Source: Fredericiella sp038205395
Lineage (GTDB): Bacteria; Chloroflexota; Anaerolineae; Caldilineales; Caldilineaceae
NCBI GenBank assembly: GCA_038205395.1
Contig: JBBRBX010000014.1
Coordinates: 1 to 64,000, forward strand
Direction: 5' to 3'
Length of the DNA: 64,000 bases
Part shown: piece by piece, positions 24,926-35,644 of the stretch
How the letters are laid out: the number at the start of each line of letters is the position of its first letter
Position numbering within the stretch: the first letter of the stretch is position 1
The notes under the pieces: generated by a model
What the model was told of the DNA's origin: nothing
Databases searched by the model: none
Seen by the model: the letters and a program-made list of their open reading frames with translations, nothing else
Position numbers and translations under genes: made by a program

Positions 24926-25834
24926 ATGGCTCCTGATTCCACCACTCTTCTTGATCTTTTTGAGCGCGCTGGGGACAAGCACGTTTTTGTCTCCCAAATT
25001 GTCTTGCCTGAGCAGGTCAGCGCCGAGCAGAACTGGTTTTTGTTTCAAGGTGAGCGCCTGATTGGGTGGGAAGCGGAAAAGGGATTGCTTCCGCTGGTTA
25101 TCTCCGATCCATGCGCGGTGGGGCTGGAGCCGCTGCGGAAGCAGTATCTCGGTTTTTGGGCGACAGGCGATGAGCCGGTTCACTGTTTTTCAGGTGAAGT
25201 GGCTGAAGACGCAGCTCTGCCGGCAGGTCTGACCGCTGTTGATCTGCGCAGCTTGTTTGGTGTCTGGGATGAGCGCTGGATTGGATTAGCCGGACGCGCC
25301 AAGCAAATTGCCCAATGGGATCGAGACCATCAGTATTGCAGCCGCTGTGGCGCGCCGACAGAGTCCGTCACCGGCGAGCGAGCACGGCGCTGTCCGCAGT
25401 GTGGGTTGAGCAGCTACCCACGTATTTCACCTGCCATTATTATCGCCGTTACGCGGCTGACGGCGGCCGGCGAACAGATTTTACTGGCACGTAATCACCG
25501 TTTTCCAGCCGGCCGCTACAGTATTATTGCGGGGTTTGTCGAAGCGGGAGAGACATTGGAAGAGTGCGCCGCGCGTGAGGTTCAGGAAGAAGTGGGGCTG
25601 CGGATCGACAATATTCGCTATTTCGGCAGCCAGTCTTGGCCTTTCCCCAACTCACTCATGATCGGCATGACAGCGGATTATGCCGGCGGCGAGGTAGCGC
25701 TCGAAGAGAGTGAAATTGCCGATGCACAGTGGTTCCTGCCTCACTCTATGCCGCAATTACCGCCAAAAACTAGTATTGCACGCCGGCTGATCGACGCCTA
25801 TCTTTGTCGCCGCGCCGCCGACTTTCTCGGCTGA
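24926..25834 (+). CDS. nudC: NAD(H) pyrophosphatase / NAD-capped RNA hydrolase
   Basis: NudC-type NUDIX hydrolase. A zinc ribbon (CSRCGAPTESV ... RRCPQCGLSSYPR) precedes the NUDIX box GFVEAGETLEECAAREVQEEVG, which in this protein has all acidic residues. The NADH-specific motif SQSWPFPNSLM follows (consensus SQPWPFPxS). The N-terminal domain (about 110 residues) is diverged as usual. The start is uncertain: ATG at 24926 or GTG at 24905, neither with a good ribosome site. It lies downstream of hisE in the same direction. Confidence 0.92.
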   Translation: MAPDSTTLLDLFERAGDKHVFVSQIVLPEQVSAEQNWFLFQGERLIGWEAEKGLLPLVISDPCAVGLEPLRKQYLGFWATGDEPVHCFSGEVAEDAALPAGLTAVDLRSLFGVWDERWIGLAGRAKQIAQWDRDHQYCSRCGAPTESVTGERARRCPQCGLSSYPRISPAIIIAVTRLTAAGEQILLARNHRFPAGRYSIIAGFVEAGETLEECAAREVQEEVGLRIDNIRYFGSQSWPFPNSLMIGMTADYAGGEVALEESEIADAQWFLPHSMPQLPPKTSIARRLIDAYLCRRAADFLG

Positions 25835-26129
25835 CGGGCGGCACGTGTACAATAGTTAGGTATGCTTCGGACGCGATCCGTCTGCGGAAAGTTGTGCGCG
25901 CTTGCCTGCTGCTAAATTGGTGATTGGGTTCGTAAAGCTTGGTCGCACTGCGTAGGCCGGCACCGGGCCAAGACAGTGAGGAATGCTACTGCCCTCCGTG
26001 ACCAGTCGAGGGACACTGGCCACGGCGTCGTTAACGACGGTTTGAGGATAATACGGCGGCGTGACGAGAGCGTGCCGGCGTGGCCAAACCCGCAGTGCAA
26101 GCGTTTAATCGAGGTATGTCCAGACCATA

Positions 26130-29100
26130 ATGGCAGAACGGCTCGTGCTGCGCCTCTTCGGCAAGTTTGAGGCCGAAGTCGATCGGAAAACTGTGACTCA
26201 ATTTGAGGCAGCCACTGCCTGCGCCTTACTTGCTTACCTGGCGACCCATCGCAAGCAGCCGCAACTGCGGACACAGCTTGCCGCAACCCTGTGGGGAATT
26301 GATGGGGGGGGCGACCGCTCTCACCAATTTGCGTTCGGCGCTGCGGCGTGTGCGCAACGCAATTGACGGCGACAACCCTCAGATCTCCTGTCTTGTCACG
26401 GAGCGTGACACGGCTCATTTCAACCCGCTGCTGCCGCTGACACTGGATGTTGAGCAGTTTGAGTTATTGGTGCAAGGTGTACTGGCGCACGACCATGCAG
26501 TCGAGTATAGCTGCGCCGCTTGCGCCGAGCGCAACCGCCACCTCATTGCGCTCTACCGCGGCCCATTTCTGGCCGACATTATTATTGAATCCGACTTGTT
26601 TGAACAGTGGCGCACGGCATTGCAGGACCGATATCGGCGCCAGGTGCTGCGCGCCATGCATTCGCTGGCCGAGTATGAGTTTCGCAGCGGTTCGTCGTCT
26701 GCCGCGGAAGAGCTGGCGCACAAACAACTTGAGATCGAAGGGTGGAATGAGGAGGCGCACCGCCAGTTGATGCGTTTCTTGTTGGCGAGCGGCTGGCGCA
26801 GCGCTGCGCTGGCTCAGTATGAGCTTTGCCGGCTGGCGCTTGCTGCTGAACTGGATGCAGTGCCTTCTGAAGAGACCGACGCACTTTATATGCGCATCTT
26901 GGCTGGTGTGGCCCCACCCACGTCGGCGCCGTTGGCTAACCCCTATAAAGGGCTTGAACCGTTTCTGGTGGGCGACGCCGCCCATTTTTTTGGACGTGAA
27001 TCGGTAATCAAGCGGCTGACCGAAGCTGTACAGACGCAAGCGTTTGTTGCGTTGATCGGCGCGTCCGGCAGCGGCAAATCTTCTGTGCTGCACGCCGGTT
27101 TGGAAGCGCGCCTGGCGGACGGCTGGTGCAGCGCCGCTATGCGGCCCGGCGCGACGCCATTGGCGGCTTTGGCGGATGCACTGCCGGCGTGGGGATATCA
27201 GCCGCCAATCCATAGTTCGTTAGCAGAAATGCTGCAGCACGGCGAAATCACACTCGCCGATATCGCAGCGGCACTGCCTTCTGCCCAGCAAGGCAAACGG
27301 CTGCTGCTGATCATCGATCAATTCGAGGAAGTGTTCACACTCTGTCGCGATATTGCTGCGCGCAATCTGTTTTTCAGCTTCTTGCTGAGTGCAACACAGC
27401 CGGTCGACGCTACAGGGCCGCCAGCGGTTGTTCTTCTGGCAATGCGCGCTGATTTTTTGGGTCAGGCGCTGCAGCAGCGCGATCTGGCCGATGCTCTTCA
27501 GCAGCATACACTGCTGCTGGGGCCGATGGTGCGGCGGGAAGTGCAGCGCGCCATTGAGGAGCCGGCGCGGCTGCAAGGTGCAGTCTTTGAACCAGGATTG
27601 GTGGATCGGCTCCTGGATGATGTCGGGGCCGAACCGGGTCGTTTGCCACTCCTGCAGTTTGCGCTTGCCTTGCTCTGGCTGCGCCAGCAGGATGGGTGGT
27701 TGACCCATGCCGCCTATGATGAAATTGGGGGGTTGCGCGGCGCTCTCACCGATTATGCCAATGACGTTTATCTGCATCTTTCGCTGGCCGAACAGCAGAC
27801 GGCGCGTCATGTCTTTCTGACTTTGGTAGAGCCAAGTCTGGATGCGCAGGATGTACGTCACCTGGTGCGGCGTTCTGACATGGAAACTACCAACTGGCTG
27901 GTCGTGCAACGGCTTGCCGATGCGCGTCTTGTCGTAACCAATACGAATGCTGAGGGAGAAGAGACTGCCGAACTTGCGCATGAGGCGCTTGTTCGTGAAT
28001 GGGGACAGCTGCGCGAGTGGCTTACGATTGATCGCGAATTCCGCAGTTGGCAGCAGCAGACTCGGATCGCTGCCGAGCAGTGGCGGCATGGCGGTGAGAG
28101 CGAAGATGCTTTATTAGTGGGCGGGCGGCTGGTTGAAGCCGAACACTGGGCTGCCGAACGCCAGGCTGATATTGGCCCGTTGATTCAACGCTATACCGCC
28201 GCCGGCGCCGCGCTGCGCGAGCAGCGTCTGCAAGGTGAGGTGGTGCAGCGTGAGCGTGAGTTGGCGCAGGTGCAGGCGTTAGCCGCTGCTGAGCATATCC
28301 GCGCCCAAAGTGAAGCGGCGGGCCGTCTGCGGCTGCTGCGCTTAGCCATTGCCCTCACCTTGGTCTCAGGCGTCGCAATCGGCGCGGCGCTGATTGCCTG
28401 GCAGGCGCAGCGCCAGGCGGAGGCGAGCGCTCGTATTGCCTTAGGCCGCCAGGTTGCCGCCCAGGCAATCAGTGTCATGCAAAGTAAGCCTGATCTGGCG
28501 CTCTTGCTCAGTCTTGAAGCACTGCGCCTGGATACCACAGCCGGCAGCCGCACCGCTCTTTTGCGGGAACTTGATATTGATCCTTCTCTGGCGCGCATCC
28601 TGTATGGCGAGCCATCCGCCCTTTTCTCCTTGGGGCTGCAAGACAGGCAGCAAGTGCTTGCGAGCAATGAGCAAGGCGCTATCGTGGCATGGGACCGATC
28701 TCTCGGCAAGCAGAGCCATTATCTGGAGATGACTGGTGAGCCGGTGTCTGCGGCGGCGGTAAGCCCGCTTGGCAGCCGTTTTGCCATTGCCCAAGGGATG
28801 AAAGTGAGCCTGTGGGATGCAACCACTTTTACAAAAATTGCCACACTGGCAGGTCACAGCGCCCCAGTCCGCAGTATTGCCTTTACTCGGGATGGGAGGC
28901 GATTGCTTACAAGCGGGGAGGATGAAGCTGTGCTGCTTTGGGATGCCCAAAGCGGTCGCCAGCTGCAAAGTCTGCTGGCGCACAATACGCGTACTGTGTT
29001 GGGGCCGGTCAGTTTGGATGGCTTCATTCTGCTACTGGGGGACAGTGTAGCCGGCGAAGATGCGCTGGATCTCTGGGACGCTACCAAAAATGAGCGGCTG

Positions 29101-30480
29101 GGACAGCCGTTGATTGGCCACAGCGATACAATTCATGCGTATAGCGTCAGTCCTGACGGCCGTTTGTTGGCCACCGCTAGTTTCGACGGGTCAGTGCGTC
29201 TTTGGGATACGGCGACGGGGGCCGCCAATGGCGAACCCCTGTTGGGGCAGTTGGGGCGTGTGCTCTTTGTCGAGTTCAGCCCCGATGGCAAGTATCTGGC
29301 ATCCGGCGGCACTGATTCGCAGGTGCACCTTTGGGATATGGCATTGCGTAAGCAAGTTGGTGCGCCGCTGATTGGTCACTCCAACTGGGTGCGGGTGGCT
29401 AAGTTTGACGTCGATGGGGAGACACTTGTTACCGGCGATGAGAGCGGCAACCTTCTGGTGTGGAATCTGTGGAAGCAGCAGCGTCTTACCGGACATACGG
29501 ATCGAGTGCGTTCGCTTGCCGTCAGTCCAGATCAGAAAACGTTAGTTACGAGTGGGTTTGATAAACAGCTAATTGTCTGGGACGCCAAGGCGCTTAAGCA
29601 GCGGCGGGCGATTGCGACGCCACATCAGCACGCCATTATCACAATTGCTTACAGTCCAGCCGGCTCTACTTTGGCCACAGTCGACGCAGGTGGTTCGATT
29701 CTGTTTTGGGACACAACAAGCTGGCAGCCGCGCTTTCCGCTGCGCACTGCTGCTCCCAATGTTGTTTTGATTGGTTTGTCTTTTAGCCCTGACGGTCGCA
29801 CATTGGCTGCCGGCGCATTTGATGGTGTGGTGCGCCTGTGGGATGTCGCTACGGGTGAACTGCTGCCGCATACCATTCCCGCCTATACGACTGGGTGGGC
29901 ATTAAGTGTCCGTTTTGATCCGAGCGGTAAGCTGCTGGCGACTGGCGGAAGCGATGGTGTTATCAAACTATGGAATCCGGCTACGCAAACGCCTGCCGGC
30001 GCCCCCTTGGAAGGGCACAGCAATCGTGTCACCGCGCTTGCCTTTTCGCCTGACGGCAAAACGCTTGCCTCGTCGAGCGCAGATGGAACGGTGCGCTTGT
30101 GGAACGTCGCAAGCCGCACGCTGCAGGGCGAGCCGTTGGCCGACGGCAGCAAGCAAATATGGGATGTGTTTTATGAGGGTGCGGCTGGGGCGCGCTGGAT
30201 CACGTTGAACGGTGATGGCGGGATTGCCTGGTGGGATGCGGCTTCGCAAAGTCTGGTGCGCCCGCTGTTTCGCACTCATATGGAGACGGAAGCGATGGCA
30301 GCGCCGGCGGGTGGCGGGCGCTACTATATCGCTTCCACTGGTGCTACGGCCTTGGCGATTACTCCGGATTTGGGTGACTGGGCGACGAGCGCCTGCGCCA
30401 TCGCCAACCGCAGCTTGACACAAGAGGAATGGAACCATTATCTGCACATTCTCCCCTATGATCCGGTGTGCAAAGGGTAA
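26130..30480 (+). CDS. BTAD-nSTAND1-WD40 regulator, frameshifted at a G8 tract
   Basis: One large gene read in two frames. From ATG 26130 the first frame gives a SARP-like winged-helix N-terminus (LVLRLFGKFEAEVD ... QLAATLWG). At the run of eight G (26304-26311) the frame shifts; with seven G it would continue directly into TALTNLRSALRRVRNAI and onwards for about 1390 residues to 30480. In order: BTAD helical domain (nt 26450-26900), nSTAND1 ATPase (NPYKGLEPFLVG, Walker A IGASGSGKSSVLHAGL, Walker B-like LLLIIDQFEEVF), a coiled region, one membrane helix (nt about 28330-28405) and a C-terminal beta-propeller array of roughly a dozen WD40 units (repeats such as FSPDGRTLAAGAFDGVVRLWD). Without frameshift correction the second frame begins at 26203 or 26302. 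STAND-WD40 proteins act as ligand-sensing switches; the ligand is unknown. Confidence 0.82.
26304..26311 (+). other. Poly-G(8) tract at the frameshift site
   Basis: Eight consecutive G separate the two reading frames of the BTAD-nSTAND-WD40 gene. Removing one G joins LWGIDGG to ATALTNLRSAL, the sequence expected for this family. It may be a sequencing error, a fixed mutation, or a slippage/phase-variation tract. Confidence 0.8.
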
Positions 30481-30584
30481 ACATGGCGGCTGTGCAGCCA
30501 CTACCTTGGCCCGCCTTCTCATCTGGTGATACAATGCGTTGAACTGGGGATACGTGACCAGTGCTAGCAAAGGAGATTTCGCCA

Positions 30585-32144
30585 ATGACGCTTGTTGCGG
30601 ACAAGGTGTGGCCAAAGTCCGGGCAAAACGGCGCTCGCGGCGCTGCCGATGTTATCGCTCGTCTTGCGGTAGAGGCGCTAACTTTTGACGATGTGTTGTT
30701 GACGCCGGGTTATACGGAGACACTGCCCAACGAGGTGGATATCAGTATCAGACTGCATCCTCGTCTTGTGTTGAACATCCCGATCATTAGCGCCGCAATG
30801 GATACGGTTACGGAAGGTGAACTTGCCATTGCGCTAGCGCGCCAGGGTGGTTTGGGCGTCATTCACCGCAACATGAGTGTAGAGGCACAGGTTGCCGAAG
30901 TCGATAAGGTCAAGCGCAGTGAGAGCGGTATGATCGTCGATCCGATTACGCTGCGCCCGCACGCCACGCTGGCTGAAGCGGAAGCCTTGATGCGCAATTA
31001 CAAGATCAGCGGCGTGCCGATTACAGACGCCGGCGGTATGTTGGTCGGAATCTTGACTAACCGTGATGTGCGCTTTGCCACTGACTACACGAGGCCGATT
31101 AGCGACTATATGGTCAGCGATAAGTTGATCACGGCGCGCATCGGCACAACATTGGCGGAAGCACAGGAGATCTTGCACCGCCATCGCATTGAAAAGCTAC
31201 CCTTGGTCGATGACAACGGTCTGCTCAAGGGGCTGATCACATACAAGGATATTCTCAAGAAACTTGATTTTCCGCAGGCTGCCAAGGACGAGCGCGGCCG
31301 CCTTCTGGTCGCTGCGGCTGTTGGCGTCGGGGATGCAGGACTCCAGCGGGCCGCCGCCGTTATTGCTGCAGGCGCTGATGCGATTGCGGTTGATACGGCG
31401 CATGGGCACAGCAGGGGAGTTGTTCAGGCTGTCGAAAACCTGCGGCGTAAGTTTCCTACCATTCCCATTTTGGCCGGCAACGTGGTCACGCGGGAAGCGG
31501 TGCGTGATCTGGCGGAGGCCGGCGCGTCCGTGGTCAAAGTTGGGGTGGGGGCAGGTTCCATCTGCACTACGCGCGTCGTCAGCGGCGCCGGCATGCCGCA
31601 GTTGACGGCGGTGCTGGAGTGCGCTGAGACCGGCCGCCAACTTGGTGTTCCCATCATTGCCGATGGCGGTATCCGCTACTCCGGAGATATTACAAAGGCC
31701 ATGGCTGCCGGCGCTTCTGCCGTCATGCTGGGCAGTTTGTTGGCTGGTTTGCAGGAATCACCGGGTGAAATCGTTATCCGGGAAGGACGCTCGTTTAAGG
31801 AGTATCGCGGTATGGGCAGCCTGAGCGCCATGAAGGGGCGAGCAGGCGACCGCTATCAGAGCGCACAAGGTGATTCGGCCAGCCCAGACATCAGTGGTAA
31901 GACGGTGCCGGAAGGTATCGAAGGGCAGGTGCCCTACAAAGGCTCGCTCAAAGAGTTTGTCTACCAACTCATGGGTGGCTTGCGCAGCGGCATGGGCTAT
32001 GTCGGCGCGGCCACTATCGAAGATTTATGGCACAAGGCGCACTTTGTGCGGATCAGCCGGGCCAGCTATCAGGAAAGTCATCCGCACAGCGTTATCATCA
32101 CCAAAGAAGCGCCGAATTACCAGATATCACAAGGCAGAGGCTGA
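30585..32144 (+). CDS. guaB: IMP dehydrogenase
   Basis: NAD-dependent oxidation of IMP to XMP, the committed step of GMP synthesis. The TIM barrel starts ALTFDDVLLTPGYTETLP. Two CBS domains are inserted (about residues 115-235: VDPITLRPHATLAEAEALM and ISDYMVSDKLITARIGTT). The catalytic Cys lies in GVGAGSICTTRVVSGAGMPQ, and the flap YRGMGSLSAMKGRAGDRY is present. The ATG at 30585 has AAGGAG nine bases upstream. The N-terminus is about 20 residues longer than typical. purA lies two genes downstream, so both purine branches are grouped. Confidence 0.96.
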   Translation: MTLVADKVWPKSGQNGARGAADVIARLAVEALTFDDVLLTPGYTETLPNEVDISIRLHPRLVLNIPIISAAMDTVTEGELAIALARQGGLGVIHRNMSVEAQVAEVDKVKRSESGMIVDPITLRPHATLAEAEALMRNYKISGVPITDAGGMLVGILTNRDVRFATDYTRPISDYMVSDKLITARIGTTLAEAQEILHRHRIEKLPLVDDNGLLKGLITYKDILKKLDFPQAAKDERGRLLVAAAVGVGDAGLQRAAAVIAAGADAIAVDTAHGHSRGVVQAVENLRRKFPTIPILAGNVVTREAVRDLAEAGASVVKVGVGAGSICTTRVVSGAGMPQLTAVLECAETGRQLGVPIIADGGIRYSGDITKAMAAGASAVMLGSLLAGLQESPGEIVIREGRSFKEYRGMGSLSAMKGRAGDRYQSAQGDSASPDISGKTVPEGIEGQVPYKGSLKEFVYQLMGGLRSGMGYVGAATIEDLWHKAHFVRISRASYQESHPHSVIITKEAPNYQISQGRG

Positions 32145-32209
32145 TCAGATGGGGGCCATATTCCGTTTTGAATGCGGCTCCGGCCCAGCACTGACTGGTA
32201 AAGCATAAG

Positions 32210-32221
32210 AGGGAGCTCCCT
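32210..32221 (+). promoter_or_regulatory. Ribosome site inside a 12-bp palindrome
   Basis: AGGGAGCTCCCT is a perfect palindrome that contains the GGGAG Shine-Dalgarno of the SDR gene, ending one base before its TTG start. As RNA it could only dimerise or fold poorly (no loop), so any regulatory effect is speculative. Confidence 0.3.
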
Positions 32222-32222
32222 A

Positions 32223-32987
32223 TTGAATCGTGTGGCCACGGCACTGCCGGCGCAACGCTTCGCCGGTCAAGTGGCGCTTATAACAGGTGGCGGCACCGGC
32301 ATCGGTGCAGCTATTGCGCTGCAACTGGCGCGCGAAGGTGCAAAGGTGGCCGTCTGTGGCCGCCGTGCAGGGGTGTTGAACAAGGTGGTGCAGGAGTTGG
32401 CGGAACAGGAGTGCGAGGCGTTTGCCGTTGTGGGTGATGTAGCGGTTGACGCCGCCCATATTGTCGAGACGGTTATAGAGCATTTTGGCCGCCTGGATAT
32501 TCTGGTGAACAATGCTGCCGTGGCGGCTGGTCTGGATTTGGAAGAGATGACCACCGCCGCCTGGCATCAGGTGCTGCAGGTGAACCTCGATGGCGCCTTC
32601 GAACTGGCGCTGCATGCATTGCCGCATCTTGTGGCCCGGCGAGGCTGTGTGCTGCACATCAGCAGCATCAGCGCCGTCAGTGGTGAGTTTGATGATATCG
32701 CCTATGCTACAAGTAAGGCTGCGCTCGAGGCATTTAGCCGCAGGCTGGCGGTTGAATTGGCCCCGCAAGGAGTGCGTTCCAATGTAATCCGGCCGGGGTT
32801 GATTCGCACGGAAGCCTTTGTCAATCTGCCGGAGGAATTCTTTGCCAGCCAACTGCCAATGATTCCGCTGCATCGTTTTGGCGCGCCGGAAGATATTGCA
32901 AAAGCTGCAGCATTTCTGTGTTCGGCTGACGCCGGCTTTATTACTGGGGCCGTTCTCACTATTGATGGCGGAGAATCCGCTCGCTAA
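32223..32987 (+). CDS. Short-chain dehydrogenase/reductase
   Basis: Classical SDR of 254 residues. Nucleotide-binding loop TGGGTGIGAAIA, NNAAVAAG, the catalytic Ser in LHISSISAVSG and Tyr-Lys in AYATSKAALE; the C-terminus GAVLTIDGGESAR is typical of FabG-like members. An Arg after the first beta-alpha-beta (CGRRAG) suggests NADP preference. The substrate is unknown. The start is probably TTG at 32223, with GGGAG seven bases upstream; an in-frame GTG follows at 32232. It lies between guaB and purA in the same direction. Confidence 0.9.
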   Translation: MNRVATALPAQRFAGQVALITGGGTGIGAAIALQLAREGAKVAVCGRRAGVLNKVVQELAEQECEAFAVVGDVAVDAAHIVETVIEHFGRLDILVNNAAVAAGLDLEEMTTAAWHQVLQVNLDGAFELALHALPHLVARRGCVLHISSISAVSGEFDDIAYATSKAALEAFSRRLAVELAPQGVRSNVIRPGLIRTEAFVNLPEEFFASQLPMIPLHRFGAPEDIAKAAAFLCSADAGFITGAVLTIDGGESAR

Positions 32988-33024
32988 CCAACCGTTTATT
33001 TACTACTTGAAAAGGGTATGATGT

Positions 33025-34296
33025 ATGCCAGTCACAGCCGTAGTCGGCGCTCAATGGGGCGATGAGGGAAAAGGGCGGATCATCGATTATCTGGCGCAGG
33101 AAGCGGATGTAGTCATACGCTTTCAGGGTGGCGACAATGCGGGCCACACCGTCATCAACGAGTTCGGCAAGCATGCGCTGCATTTGATCCCCAGCGGCAT
33201 CTTCAATCCTCACACGCAAAATATCATTGGGTCCGGCTGTGTCGTCAATCCGCAGGCGCTGCTGGATGAGATGGCGAGCCTGGAGCAGGCTGGCGTCAGT
33301 CTGGATAATCTGTGGTTGAGCACACGGGCGCAGATGCTTATGCCGTACCATCGCACGCTGGATGTGTTGGAAGAGGCGGCTCGCGGCAAAGATACTATTG
33401 GCACGACGAAGCGTGGCATTGGCCCAGCTTATGCGGACAAAGCTGCGCGTTCCGGCTTGCGTATTGGTGATCTGCTGCATGACGAGTGGTTGGAGAGCCG
33501 GCTGGATGCGGCGCTGCAAGGCGTCAATCGCAAGATTGCTGTGTTGGGCGGCGAAGCTGTTGACGGCGGCGAGATTTACCGGATCTGCTTGCAGTATCGT
33601 GAGCAGTTAGGCCCACGCATTGTTGACACGGTGCCTTTGGTGCGCCATGCACTGGAGAGTGATATGCGTCTTCTACTGGAAGGCCAGTTAGGGGTGATGC
33701 GTGATCTGGATTGGGGTATCTACCCCTTTGTTACGAGCAGCAATCCGACAGCTTCCTATGCGGCTGCAGGTGCAGGCTTGCCGGCGCGAGCGATCGATCG
33801 CGTTATCGGCGTGGTCAAGGCATACAGTACGGCTGTGGGGGATGGGCCGTTTCCTGTAGAACTGCAGGATGAGGATGGCGAGCGGCTGCGCAAACTGGGT
33901 GAAGAGTTTGGCGCCACGACCGGACGCCCGCGGCGCTGCGGCTGGTTCGACGGCGTGGCCATTGGGTATGCCGCCTGGCTGAACGGTATGACTGGCTTGG
34001 CCATCACGAAACTGGATGTGCTTGACAGCTTTGCCAATCTGAAAATCTGTGTTGGTTATCGTATGTTGGATGGCACCGTCATCACCGATTCGATGCCTGA
34101 CACGCCGGATCTGCTGCATGCCACACCCGTTTACGAGGAGTGGGAAGGGTGGCAGGCTTCTACAGCGGACTGTCGCCGTTGGGACGATCTGCCCAAGCCG
34201 GCCCGCGCCTATCTGCACCGCATCGGCGAACTGGCAGGTACAAAGATTGATTTCGTCTCGGTTGGGGCTGAGCGCGATCAGATGTTCGCCATTTGA
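33025..34296 (+). CDS. purA: Adenylosuccinate synthetase
   Basis: GTP-dependent ligation of aspartate to IMP, first step to AMP. N-terminal P-loop VVGAQWGDEGKGRIIDYL with the catalytic Asp, GGDNAGHTV with the catalytic His, the IMP loop TIGTTKRGIGPAYADKA, and the GTP/Asp region TTGRPRRCGWFD plus ITKLDVLDSF. Length of 423 is normal. It follows the SDR gene by 37 bases and has AAAGGG upstream of the ATG. Confidence 0.97.
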   Translation: MPVTAVVGAQWGDEGKGRIIDYLAQEADVVIRFQGGDNAGHTVINEFGKHALHLIPSGIFNPHTQNIIGSGCVVNPQALLDEMASLEQAGVSLDNLWLSTRAQMLMPYHRTLDVLEEAARGKDTIGTTKRGIGPAYADKAARSGLRIGDLLHDEWLESRLDAALQGVNRKIAVLGGEAVDGGEIYRICLQYREQLGPRIVDTVPLVRHALESDMRLLLEGQLGVMRDLDWGIYPFVTSSNPTASYAAAGAGLPARAIDRVIGVVKAYSTAVGDGPFPVELQDEDGERLRKLGEEFGATTGRPRRCGWFDGVAIGYAAWLNGMTGLAITKLDVLDSFANLKICVGYRMLDGTVITDSMPDTPDLLHATPVYEEWEGWQASTADCRRWDDLPKPARAYLHRIGELAGTKIDFVSVGAERDQMFAI

Positions 34297-34319
34297 TCTG
34301 CGGCATCTGCTCCAGGCTA

Positions 34320-35603
34320 TTATACTTGAGCGAATGCCTGCTCCAAGTCGGCAATCAAGTCTTCGGGATGCTCCACCCCAATCGAGAGTCGCACCATGCC
34401 GGCGGAAATACCCATTTCGATGCGTTCCTCCGGATCTACATCTGAGTGGGTCATGCTGGCCGGGTGCTCGGCCAGCGATTCGGTGCCGCCGAGACTGACG
34501 GCCAGGTGGAAGAGCTTGAGGGCGTTGAGGAATCGGAATGCTTCCGCTTCGTCGCCTTTGATATCGAAGGCAATCATGCTGCCTGCGGACAGGCATTGGC
34601 GCTGATAGATGGCATGGTCAAGCGAGCCAGGCTCTAGCTGGCCCAAGTAGTAGACTCGCTGCACCTTGGGTTGGCTGACCAGATAATCCGCCACATAGCG
34701 AGCATTTTTCATTTGCGATGTCATGCGCAGCTTGAGCGTTTCGAGTGAGCGCATCAGCATCCAGCCGGTCATGGGGCTGGCGGCAGTGCCCATGATCGTG
34801 CGCATTGACTTCACCTGGCCCAGCAGCGCATGAGAGCCGAGACAGACGCCGGCAATTACATCGCTGTGGCCGCCGATGTACTTGGTGGCGGAATAAAGCA
34901 CGAGATCTACTCCGTGCTGCAATGGGTGCTGCCAGAGCGGGCCAAGAAAGGTGTTGTCGACGGCGACCAAGACACGGCGGCTCGCATGGGCTGTCTGCTG
35001 CGCCAGCTTCACACAGGCGGCCATATCGACCAGTGCATTGGTGGGATTGGCAGGCGTTTCCAGATAGATGAGAGCAAGGTGCGCAGCGATAGAGCGGTCG
35101 CTCAGCTTTTCTGCAATGGCCGCCTGGCCTAGATGCGCCGGCACGCCAACCGTGCGAATTTGGAAACGAGGCAGGATATGTTTGAGCAGATAGTCGGTGC
35201 CGCCGTAGATTGGTTCGCTGTGCAGCACTACATCGCCAGGGCTTAGAAACGTGAGCAGCGTGGTGGTGATGGCGGCCATGCCGCTTTCAAAAACTGCCGC
35301 GGCTTCAGCTCTATCCCACAGCGTCAGTCGATCCTCTAAAATTTCCAAGTCGGGGTTGTTCAGACGGCTGTAGATCAGCCCCATTTCTTCGCCGGGCGCT
35401 TTCTTGCGCAAGCCATAGGCTAATTCAAAAAAGGCTTTGCCTTCTTCGGCGGTGTGAAAAACAAAAGTTGAGGTCATAAAGATGGGGCACTTGATTGCCC
35501 CTTCCGAGAGTGCCGGGCTGTAACCGTAGCCCATCATCAGGCTTTCCGGCCGCATGGGCTTGTCGCCAATAGCGCGCTGGTGGGAAGTGAGGTCAGTCTT
35601 CAT
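34320..35603 (-). CDS. Cys/Met metabolism PLP-dependent lyase/transferase
   Basis: Fold-type I PLP enzyme of the trans-sulfuration family (cystathionine gamma-synthase, gamma-lyase, methionine gamma-lyase). It shows YSRLNNPDLEILEDRL, ESGMAAITTTLL, YGGTDYLL, the PLP-binding Asp in VAVDNTFLGPLWQHP and the Schiff-base Lys in DLVLYSATKYIGGHSD. The C-terminal part VSLGGTESLAEHPASMTH and RLSIGVEHPEDLIADLEQAF is typical. The N-terminus carries about 25 extra residues. The exact reaction cannot be set from sequence; methionine gamma-lyase-like is one option. The upstream aldo/keto reductase is transcribed in the same direction. Confidence 0.9.
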   Translation of the reverse strand: MKTDLTSHQRAIGDKPMRPESLMMGYGYSPALSEGAIKCPIFMTSTFVFHTAEEGKAFFELAYGLRKKAPGEEMGLIYSRLNNPDLEILEDRLTLWDRAEAAAVFESGMAAITTTLLTFLSPGDVVLHSEPIYGGTDYLLKHILPRFQIRTVGVPAHLGQAAIAEKLSDRSIAAHLALIYLETPANPTNALVDMAACVKLAQQTAHASRRVLVAVDNTFLGPLWQHPLQHGVDLVLYSATKYIGGHSDVIAGVCLGSHALLGQVKSMRTIMGTAASPMTGWMLMRSLETLKLRMTSQMKNARYVADYLVSQPKVQRVYYLGQLEPGSLDHAIYQRQCLSAGSMIAFDIKGDEAEAFRFLNALKLFHLAVSLGGTESLAEHPASMTHSDVDPEERIEMGISAGMVRLSIGVEHPEDLIADLEQAFAQV

Positions 35604-35644
35604 CGCAATTTGTCTCCGTTGACAGATAGGAATATAGAGGTTAG

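Noticed and set aside
26130..26366. A separate 78-residue winged-helix gene
   Set aside because: Its first 60 residues continue naturally into the large gene if one G is removed; the last residues after the G run are nonsense.
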